The notes under the pieces are model-generated. The model was not told where the DNA came from and did not search any database. It saw only the letters and a program-made list of their open reading frames with translations. From IMG/VR virus record IMGVR_UViG_3300014838_000017, positions 18,349 through 82,348 of that record: DNA of 64,000 bases, one strand, 5' to 3'. Position 1 is the first letter of the stretch. Every line of letters starts with the position of its first letter. This document shows, one piece after another, positions 57,831 through 64,000 of this stretch. Both the position numbers and the translations under genes were made by a program. This DNA is from a virus.

Positions 57831-58596
57831 TAATAAATATGATTGTAGGAAATCAATCCGTAAGAACAGTCCGTGTCGAGAATGTGTAACGGAAGAACAT
57901 AGGGCGAGTGGTCGTTACTGTGGAGCAAAAAATCCATTCTATGGAAGGCGTCATACGGAAAAGACTCGGAGCATGATGTCAGCGGTTGATAGGTCGTGGA
58001 TGACTGGTTCTGAAAACCCAATGAAGAATGAGGATACTAAGAAATATTTTTCTGAGTTGTTTACTGGACATGGACCTATGTCGGGAAAGCATCACACAGA
58101 TGCAGCTAAAAAGAAATTATCCATTGCTAATAGTGGAAAAAATAATCCGATGTATGGTAAGCCCACTCCAAATGGAGCGGGGAATGGTTGGGCAAATTGG
58201 TATAAAGGACGACATTTTAGGAGTTTAAGAGAACTTCAATATTATGTTAGTGAAATAGATACACACAATATTTTATGTGAAAGTGCTCAACAAAAAAGAT
58301 TTCGGATTCCATACAAAGATTATAATGGCGTTGATAGAACATATAGACCAGACTTCTTTGTTGATAATCATTTGCTTATAGAAATTAAGCCGAAGAAATT
58401 GTGGAACACTAAAGAAGTAGTAGCAAAGAAAAATGCAGCGGAGGAATTTTGTAGAAAAATGGGTTATGAATACAAACTCGTGGATGTAGAACCAAACTCA
58501 TTGTGTCTCAAAGAAAAATATCTCAATGGTGAAATAAAGTTTGTAGATAAATACAAACTCCGATTTGAGAAATACATAGGAATCAAAAACATATGA
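57733..58596 (+). CDS. NUMOD3 / PD-(D/E)xK homing endonuclease
   Basis: 287 aa. A zinc ribbon (NCPKCG...CRECV) starts at the point where the MGR ORF ends. Then come NUMOD3-type repeats (GAKNPFYGRRHTEKTR; GSENPMKNED; GPMSGKHHTDAAKKKLS; KNNPMYGKPTP). The nuclease is RSLRELQYYV...YRPDFFVDNHLLIEIKPKKL, a PD-(D/E)xK site. The first ~20 residues overlap the MGR ORF. The stop overlaps the dNMP kinase start (ATGA). Confidence 0.85.
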   Translation: MSIISETKNELMLPLKNDTTKNCPKCGTLLHYSNKYDCRKSIRKNSPCRECVTEEHRASGRYCGAKNPFYGRRHTEKTRSMMSAVDRSWMTGSENPMKNEDTKKYFSELFTGHGPMSGKHHTDAAKKKLSIANSGKNNPMYGKPTPNGAGNGWANWYKGRHFRSLRELQYYVSEIDTHNILCESAQQKRFRIPYKDYNGVDRTYRPDFFVDNHLLIEIKPKKLWNTKEVVAKKNAAEEFCRKMGYEYKLVDVEPNSLCLKEKYLNGEIKFVDKYKLRFEKYIGIKNI

Positions 58597-59294
58597 AAGT
58601 AATTGGCGTCGGCGGTATGGCCCGAGCGGGCAAAGACACGTTTGTGGCCATTGCCATTGAGATTTTGAAAGCCAATAGTTATCGTCCTATGCGAGTAGCA
58701 TTTGCTGATAAGTTGAAGGATGAAGTTGAGGATATGCTCATCGACAACAAGTTTAATGCTACCGTCAAGACTGGCGACACGGCGGCAAAGACGCTTGTCC
58801 GTCCACTTTTAGTATGGTGGGGATGTCAGAGACGCCTTGAAAATGGAAATGGGTTATATTGGGTTAATGAAATAGATAAGAACCTCAATGATCTTTGCGC
58901 CGATTATATTGCTCACGGTGAAAGCCATGAGAACGTTGTCGTATTAGTTTCCGATGTTAGGTTTCCAAATGAAGTTCAGTGGATTCAAGACAAATGGAAC
59001 GGATCGGTAATCCACTTAAAGCGGTGGCAGATCGAATGGTGTAGAGGAGGTCAAGATGGAAGTGATGAATTTGCCGCCAAGTTGTATGATGCTGCTCCAA
59101 ACGAGGAAGAAGCCAAACAAGACCCCTTGGTGGAAGGATTGGCTAATGTTCATGCTGAATGGGAAAATCAGAATCTTGTAACGACCTCTGATGCCATTAA
59201 GAGTGAAAAACTCAAGGCAACCGTGTGGGAATCATTGAATGAAACTCACTACTTTAGACTTCCACGTCCCGTTACCGGCACACTAGTCCTATAA
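58593..59294 (+). CDS. Deoxynucleoside monophosphate kinase (gp1-like)
   Basis: 233 aa. P-loop GVGGMARAGKDT at the N-terminus, substrate region FADKLKDEVEDML, then TLVRPLLVWWGCQRR and VVVLVSDVRFPNEVQWI, the typical order in T4 gp1-type dNMP kinases. Supplies dNDPs for the RNR/dNTP pathway. Translation start overlaps the preceding HEG, which must have inserted directly upstream. The 3' end overlaps a convergent minus-strand gene by 23 nt. Confidence 0.85.
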   Translation: MKVIGVGGMARAGKDTFVAIAIEILKANSYRPMRVAFADKLKDEVEDMLIDNKFNATVKTGDTAAKTLVRPLLVWWGCQRRLENGNGLYWVNEIDKNLNDLCADYIAHGESHENVVVLVSDVRFPNEVQWIQDKWNGSVIHLKRWQIEWCRGGQDGSDEFAAKLYDAAPNEEEAKQDPLVEGLANVHAEWENQNLVTTSDAIKSEKLKATVWESLNETHYFRLPRPVTGTLVL

Positions 59295-59565
59295 GGGTTC
59301 CATTCTCTAGAAAGAAATTGATTTGCCTTTCCTCAGTTTTGGATAGAAATTCATTTTTAAACCGAGGAACTATCTGTCTAACGGAGTTCATGTACATCAC
59401 ATTACATGACTCATATACTCTTCGTTTATCTGCCCCGCCGTGGCAGTTACACATCTTTGATACATTATCAATGCATGTTACTATTTGTATAAATATCATG
59501 TCAAGATTTTGCAACCCTCCTTGTTTTATAAAGTTGGCAAATTGTGTTGGGTTTCGAATGTCCAT
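59272..59565 (-). CDS. Small Cys/Gly-motif protein
   Basis: 97 aa, last gene of the minus-strand operon. A central CNCHGGADKRR motif in an otherwise helical protein resembles small phage proteins with a C-x-C/H-C-G-G-x-x-K/R turn. Function unknown. Starts 1 nt after the previous stop. Confidence 0.6.
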   Translation of the reverse strand: MDIRNPTQFANFIKQGGLQNLDMIFIQIVTCIDNVSKMCNCHGGADKRRVYESCNVMYMNSVRQIVPRFKNEFLSKTEERQINFFLENGTLIGLVCR

Positions 59566-59566
59566 A

Positions 59567-59902
59567 TTATTCTAATAGCCGGTTTATTATAAGATACAAC
59601 GTCAATCCTCCTATGATGTAGATTGGAGTCAGGAATACTCCCGTAAATAGTCCGAATATAACCCCCCACCATACTGATTGACAAACTGGACAGGTAATCA
59701 GTCTTACGAAAAAACAATTGTGATTCCTACGTAGATAATCAATATATGTAAGCATTACGTCTTCTTTGTATTTTTGGTCGAAGTCCTTGTAGAAGGAAAG
59801 GAAGTTAAGATGGAACAGTCGGGTATATTCAATCCACGCATCAGTGCGAAACCATAATAGTAGCACTGTAGCAATAAAGCATATAACGATCAAAACAACC
59901 AT
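59567..59902 (-). CDS. Small membrane protein with Cys pair
   Basis: 111 aa. N-terminal transmembrane helix (VVLIVICFIATVLLLWF), a polar middle, then CPVCQSVWWGVIFGLFTGVFLTPIYIIGGLTLYLII, a C-x-x-C followed by membrane hairpin, much like DUF1360-type proteins. Part of the sugar operon, possibly anchoring its product at the membrane; unproven. Confidence 0.65.
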   Translation of the reverse strand: MVVLIVICFIATVLLLWFRTDAWIEYTRLFHLNFLSFYKDFDQKYKEDVMLTYIDYLRRNHNCFFVRLITCPVCQSVWWGVIFGLFTGVFLTPIYIIGGLTLYLIINRLLE

Positions 59903-59913
59903 ACCTATAACTA

Positions 59914-60831
59914 TTATAGGAATGTTAGTTTCGATTCGTCAATCGGAGGGTTCGTGACTACAATTTTCGTGAGAATTTCGGGATTACTGGCTATGATGGG
60001 AGTGACTTCTCGGAGAGAAGATGGGTGGGCAAAGAATCCCCATTTTTTTGTAAACCGTTCCAATTCTATGGCATCGTTCTTGCGGCGGACTTCTTCTTTA
60101 GCTTTATTCTCTGCTATCCACCATTTCAATCCTCTACTGCTGGTGCAAGTAAAATGATATACGATAGCGTCCCAACACTGCTTCATTTCATATCCCTTAA
60201 GAGCGAACCGAAGGGCAATGTCGCTGTCTTCTCTAGACTTAAGGAAACTAACGTCATGACCTCCAATATCGTTCCACAGGTGCTTATACAGCGTGAACGG
60301 GGCAAAGAAATAGTTTGTTAGCTTGGTTGCGTTTATATTAGCTTCGGAGAACTTTAGGAAGTTCTCATATTGAAACTCCTCGGGAATAACCCCGAAGTTT
60401 CGGACGTAGGTGATTGGATTATCATACTGCGTATGTAGAGGAGGCTCACAACGAGTTGAACAAAGGATTTGATTGTCTGCCATGTGGCTAAGAAGCTTTT
60501 TATCGTAATCCAAGCACACAATCATATCAGACTGAAGGAATGATACCACCTCGGTCTTCGCTTTAGAGAACATGTAATTGATGTTCCCGGCGTATCCAAA
60601 TGGGCGTCCATTATTCTTGATTATGGTAAGATTGGGAAATAGTTTCTTCTGTTCCACTAACATTTCGGTGGTTCCCTGATTGTCGGAGTCCACGAATATA
60701 AGAATGTCGTGATAATCGACAGCAATACCATTCAACAGAGATTCCAAGAGCAATGTTATGTATGCCTTCTCGTTTTGAGAAGTGTTTACACAGAATGTAA
60801 TCTTATTTTTTGAGTCGTTCATAACATTCAT
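59914..60831 (-). CDS. Family 2-type glycosyltransferase
   Basis: 305 aa. N-terminal GT-A fold: TFCVNTSQNEKAYITLLLESLLNG...ILIFVDSDNQGTTEML...IIKNNGRPFGYAGNINYMFSKAKTEVVSFLQSDMIV, where the SD pair stands for the DxD site. Later FLKSREDSDIALRFALKGYEM is a second acidic motif. Transfers a sugar, presumably to a host or virion glycan. Overlaps the epimerase gene by 29 nt. No membrane segment. Confidence 0.8.
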   Translation of the reverse strand: MNVMNDSKNKITFCVNTSQNEKAYITLLLESLLNGIAVDYHDILIFVDSDNQGTTEMLVEQKKLFPNLTIIKNNGRPFGYAGNINYMFSKAKTEVVSFLQSDMIVCLDYDKKLLSHMADNQILCSTRCEPPLHTQYDNPITYVRNFGVIPEEFQYENFLKFSEANINATKLTNYFFAPFTLYKHLWNDIGGHDVSFLKSREDSDIALRFALKGYEMKQCWDAIVYHFTCTSSRGLKWWIAENKAKEEVRRKNDAIELERFTKKWGFFAHPSSLREVTPIIASNPEILTKIVVTNPPIDESKLTFL

Positions 60832-61639
60832 GTATTCCTACATTTAATCCTTTGAATGGAATATTTAATTCGGATAGTCGTTTTCCATATCCGCTATAAT
60901 TCTTACACCACTCAATATTTTCAATTATAATTTCTACTTTGTAGTCGTCTAAATTGTTTATGGTGGAGGCAATTTCACTCAATTTCGAAGTTTTAGGATA
61001 GGACATGTTTAAGTCTATGGATTTTCCATTTAATGATGTCGGTCGGAAAAAATACTTTATAACTGTTGCTAAATCTTCCATGTAGAAAAAATCCATATAT
61101 TTATCTTGTGATATGGTAATTGGACGGTGATTTATGTAGTTTTCTATACTTGATCTTATCATTCTGGATGGGAGTTCGTTATGATAAAAACAACCGAATG
61201 TCCGTAAGTTTATAGCATTTGGAAATATGCTCATTCTTTTCGCAATTATGTTTTTCGCAAGACCATAATAATCATGTGGAACGTTATCCCATAATGCCCC
61301 TTCAAATGTCTTGGCAATATTTTTTTCACGATTATATTCCGCCCCACTCCCAATGTTTATAAATAAATGACCGTAATACTTTGAGTATAAGTTCTCAAAC
61401 ATCAATAGATTATTATAAAAGTTATTGGGTGTATCAGTCTCTCCCCCATTTCCTTCTATGGCGCAATGAATAATGGCATTAATTTGATTTTTTTCTTTGA
61501 ATTCACGCACCATTTTACTTGAATACAAGTCGATAGTATCACGGGTGCCCGCAAATAGTTTGATGTTAGGTACGTCGGCAAGTAGGGTCATTAAATTTGA
61601 CCCAATAAAGCCCTTTGCTCCAGTAATAAGTACATTCAT
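60803..61639 (-). CDS. NAD-dependent sugar epimerase/reductase (SDR)
   Basis: 278 aa. Rossmann motif GAKGFIG at the N-terminus, the catalytic YYGLAK (Y-x-x-x-K) near residue 125 and a downstream SDR core (INLRTFGCF; DFFYMEDLATVIKYF). Nucleotide-sugar epimerase or 4-reductase in surface-glycan synthesis. Overlaps the preceding TPP-enzyme gene by 4 nt. Confidence 0.82.
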   Translation of the reverse strand: MNVLITGAKGFIGSNLMTLLADVPNIKLFAGTRDTIDLYSSKMVREFKEKNQINAIIHCAIEGNGGETDTPNNFYNNLLMFENLYSKYYGHLFINIGSGAEYNREKNIAKTFEGALWDNVPHDYYGLAKNIIAKRMSIFPNAINLRTFGCFYHNELPSRMIRSSIENYINHRPITISQDKYMDFFYMEDLATVIKYFFRPTSLNGKSIDLNMSYPKTSKLSEIASTINNLDDYKVEIIIENIEWCKNYSGYGKRLSELNIPFKGLNVGIHECYERLKK

Positions 61640-62166
61640 TTTGTTTTGCAGAAATCTGCGGATTCTACGAGAATAGTGCTGAATTTACTTTTGAGTGCAT
61701 TTTCATATTCTGGTACTATTTGTTCTGCTTCGGTAAGTCGAACTATAGTAATGCTCTTACACATTAGTCTAAAAGAATCCGTAAAGTCCCCTTTATGTTG
61801 GTTCTGAGGGTCTACCGGGTGTTCACTGCCAATGGCTACTCGAATAATAACTTTGGGAATAACGTCTCCATTACTCATTCCGGGGTAAGCGTCCAAGTGA
61901 TTTACAATTTGATCGGTGGCACTTAAAAGAAAGTTCCATCTAGGAAAAATGCAAATGGGAATTAAGCCTCCAATGGCTAATCCAGTGCAGACCCCCATTT
62001 GAAGATTTTCTGCTACGGGAAACTCATACTTCTTGTCGTCGGGAATATGAGTAAGAGACTCATACATACCCGTACCTGGGTAACGTACCGCTTGACCTAT
62101 AAACATAGTTTTGGGATGTTCAGCGAGCAATGACATTGCCTTTTTTATTTCGTCGTAGTATTTCAT
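61636..62166 (-). CDS. TPP-dependent enzyme, pyrimidine-binding half
   Basis: 176 aa. FIGQAVRYPGTGMYESL...FPVAENLQMGVCTGLAIGGLIPICIFPRWNFLLSATDQIVNHLDAYPGMSNG is the E1-beta/transketolase pyrimidine domain with the glutamate (E in PVAEN) expected to activate the cofactor. The C-terminal transketolase domain is missing; only a short tail remains. Acts with the next gene product as a split enzyme. Confidence 0.78.
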   Translation of the reverse strand: MKYYDEIKKAMSLLAEHPKTMFIGQAVRYPGTGMYESLTHIPDDKKYEFPVAENLQMGVCTGLAIGGLIPICIFPRWNFLLSATDQIVNHLDAYPGMSNGDVIPKVIIRVAIGSEHPVDPQNQHKGDFTDSFRLMCKSITIVRLTEAEQIVPEYENALKSKFSTILVESADFCKTK

Positions 62167-62807
62167 TAAAATTGGACCCTCATTCCTGCGCCAGCATGAG
62201 GAAACTTATTATTGGTGTATCGGTAGTAAATCATTTTGTTCGGGGTATCCCATACAATGCCGTCTGATTGTTCGTAAATGTAATCGAACGTGGCCGCAGG
62301 ATGGCGGAATCCCCACATTTCTCGGGTCGGAGTTTCGACTGATTTACCGTTGTCTTCAATGATCCACGTTATCGGGAGATTGTGTACTATACTATATCTC
62401 CACGCTTCACTGAATGCCCCGGTCGCAGCGGACATATCACCGACGAAGCACCATACGTGGTTGCCTTCACTTTTGAGTTTCTCAGCCCAAGCAATCCCCG
62501 TGGCGATGGATGGAATGCCCCCGACAATAGAACTGCATATGATACGATGTTCGGGGATGCACATGACCATTGACTTACCATTCAAGATGCGACGTTTGAG
62601 GTCTTCTTTTGGCACGCCTTTTAAAAGGCACATAAAATGATTCCTCCACGCCCCACAAACCCAATCATTTGATTTGATATTTTCAAATGCTTTTATTGTA
62701 TGGTCTTCATTCCCCGAACTCAAATGGACAGGAGCCTTTATTTTTCCACCGTTGAATAAATTTGCAATATCATCTTCGAATGCTATAAGGTCTTCTTTAG
62801 TTACCAT
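62166..62807 (-). CDS. TPP-dependent enzyme, pyrophosphate-binding half
   Basis: 213 aa. The ThDP signature is GDMSAATGAFSEAWRYSIVHNLPITWIIEDN (G-D-x...N-N spacing), preceded by VGGIPSIATGIAWAEKL as in E1-alpha/transketolase N-terminal domains. Stop and start overlap with its beta partner (TAATG). Such split pairs occur in O-antigen clusters and could make a branched or deoxy sugar precursor. Substrate unknown. Confidence 0.78.
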   Translation of the reverse strand: MVTKEDLIAFEDDIANLFNGGKIKAPVHLSSGNEDHTIKAFENIKSNDWVCGAWRNHFMCLLKGVPKEDLKRRILNGKSMVMCIPEHRIICSSIVGGIPSIATGIAWAEKLKSEGNHVWCFVGDMSAATGAFSEAWRYSIVHNLPITWIIEDNGKSVETPTREMWGFRHPAATFDYIYEQSDGIVWDTPNKMIYYRYTNNKFPHAGAGMRVQF

Positions 62808-62967
62808 AATATAGATTTTTTAACTTGTGAATGTGATTGATCGCTCCAGCCAAGTTTTCTGCTTTTTTATATTGTTCAAAATCGTTTGGGTTTAAAATAA
62901 TTGGAACTTTATCCCATTCTTTAATAAGTTCGGTTTCCATTTCTTCCAGTTGAAGTAAATAATCCAT
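62797..62967 (-). CDS. Small helical protein of the sugar operon (56 aa)
   Basis: Starts at an ATG overlapping the dehydratase stop (TGATG) and overlaps the next start by 11 nt. LLQLEEMETELIKEWDKVPIIL and FEQYKKAENLAGAINHIHKLKNL form two helices. Tight coupling on both sides supports it. Function unknown. Confidence 0.6.
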   Translation of the reverse strand: MDYLLQLEEMETELIKEWDKVPIILNPNDFEQYKKAENLAGAINHIHKLKNLYYGN

Positions 62968-63983
62968 CACCATACAAATTTGTCTTTGTAGTATGCTACC
63001 ACAGACGGCAACTCAATGTCAAGATCGCATTTGTTTTTCCAATCAAGTTTTCTAAGCTTGCTGTCATTGAGACTATATCTCACATCTACACCCGGACGAT
63101 GGAATGAGAAATCGCAGATTTGAGATTGGAATCCTATCATAGTATCTGTTAATGGGTTGAATATTTGTGGTAATAGTTCTATTTTATTTGAGAAATCATC
63201 TTCTTTTTCCAATAATTTTACAATCTTAGATACTATTTTATAGTTTGGGAGTTCGGCGTTTCCGCTGATATTGAAAATTTCATTTTGGCATTTATTGTTA
63301 ATGATATAAATTACAGCATCGGCAGTATCTTTAGCGTGTAGCCATATGCGGGTGGGAGTTCCATAATTGTGGAGTGGTATCTTTTTCCCCATCAGAAGGA
63401 GTTTACAGGTTTTAGGAATGAGTTTTTCCACATATTGTCCAATACCATAGTTGTTAGTCGGGCGAACAATGATGTAGGGAACCTTGAACGTTCGATTCCA
63501 CGCAAGGATTAACATATCCGCCGCCGCTTTGGTTGCTGAGTAAGGATTGGATGGTTTAAGCAAATTCTCTTCTGTGTGGGAACCTTCGGTGATGTCACCA
63601 TAAACTTCATCAGTGCTAAAATGAAGTAGTGTTGGTATACGAAAGCGTTCTTTGCTCCTAACTAACTCTAACAGGTGATGCACGCCATTGACATTGGAAC
63701 GGAGGAACTCCTTACTACTTACGATAGAGTTATCGACGTGAGTCTCGGCAGCGCAGTTTATTATATAATCGCAATCATACAGACGGTCCAAGTCATTAAT
63801 GTCCGATTCTATGAATTTGAAATGATTTGGTCCCCATCCTTTAAAATATTCAAGTTTATCTGGTTGAGATGCATACGTCATCTTATCCACGCCAATGACG
63901 TGCCATCCTTGATTAAGACAAGCTTCAGTTACATAGGCTCCAATGAAGCCAAGACATCCAGTTACATATACAGTTAGACTCAT
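62967..63983 (-). CDS. dTDP-glucose 4,6-dehydratase-like SDR
   Basis: 338 aa. G-x-x-GFIGAYV Rossmann loop, HFSTDEVYGD (catalytic T-D-E region), PYSATKAAADML (Y-x-x-x-K) and RPTNNYGIGQY are diagnostic of RmlB-type 4,6-dehydratases. It provides a 4-keto-6-deoxy sugar for the operon. An AAGAAG stretch precedes the ATG at 63983. Its promoter is to the right of the window. Confidence 0.87.
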   Translation of the reverse strand: MSLTVYVTGCLGFIGAYVTEACLNQGWHVIGVDKMTYASQPDKLEYFKGWGPNHFKFIESDINDLDRLYDCDYIINCAAETHVDNSIVSSKEFLRSNVNGVHHLLELVRSKERFRIPTLLHFSTDEVYGDITEGSHTEENLLKPSNPYSATKAAADMLILAWNRTFKVPYIIVRPTNNYGIGQYVEKLIPKTCKLLLMGKKIPLHNYGTPTRIWLHAKDTADAVIYIINNKCQNEIFNISGNAELPNYKIVSKIVKLLEKEDDFSNKIELLPQIFNPLTDTMIGFQSQICDFSFHRPGVDVRYSLNDSKLRKLDWKNKCDLDIELPSVVAYYKDKFVW

Positions 63984-64000
63984 ATTGATTTCTTCTTCAT

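Noticed and set aside
1-64000. tRNA or rRNA genes
   Set aside because: No cloverleaf-type segment or rRNA-like sequence was noticed on either strand by reading; a tRNAscan-SE run would be needed to exclude tRNAs fully.

Overview
The window is a piece of the genome of a large contractile-tailed phage distantly related to T4 (a 'far-T4'-type myovirus). It carries recognisable versions of the T4 tail sheath (gp18), tail tube (gp19), baseplate proteins (gp26, gp53 and probably gp51), tape measure, gp32, UvsX, gp41 helicase, 5' exonuclease, the small clamp-loader subunit gp62 and the gp1-type dNMP kinase. It differs from T4 in having a short family A DNA polymerase, a B12-dependent class II ribonucleotide reductase and a much larger sheath. 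No rRNA, tRNA or CRISPR array was seen. The host cannot be named. The TTGACA/TATAAT-type promoters suggest a host with an ordinary sigma70.

Layout. 1-7653: fibre/adhesin region with a long Ser-Ala-Thr-Tyr repeat protein and four tandem paralogues. 7699-34808: late virion genes (sheath, candidate packaged proteins, tube, baseplate, tape measure, hub), interrupted by five homing-endonuclease (HEG) genes. 34850-48074: replication and recombination (polymerase, gp32, UvsX, exonuclease, fractured gp41 helicase). 48176-59294: class II RNR, two candidate virion proteins, a MoxR-type AAA+ ATPase with a VWA/HEAGH partner, a winged-helix protein, gp62 and the dNMP kinase. 63983-59272, minus strand: a surface-sugar operon (4,6-dehydratase, two halves of a TPP enzyme, epimerase, glycosyltransferase, small membrane proteins).

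The main find is the helicase at 43336-48074. It is cut into three ORFs by two different split inteins, and each break holds a VSR-like HEG. Two protein trans-splicing events would rebuild a 472-residue gp41 and would restore the Walker A motif, which the first intein interrupts. The first intein is split unusually early, before block B, which could prevent the two inteins from cross-pairing.

A second unusual feature is a shared 5' cassette in front of three unrelated nuclease ORFs (19592, 31440, 57631). It consists of paired TTCAG/TTCCG direct repeats, a late-promoter-like box and a conserved short 'MGR' ORF. In all three cases the nuclease lies in the +1 frame relative to that short ORF.

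Control. A TAYTTATA box stands a few bases before many virion-gene starts and is a candidate late promoter (compare T4 TATAAATA). Extended -10 sigma70 promoters precede replication and accessory genes. In both classes the predicted transcription start often falls on or next to the start codon, so leaderless or near-leaderless mRNAs are likely. Genes inside operons use Shine-Dalgarno sites or ATGA/TAATG overlaps.
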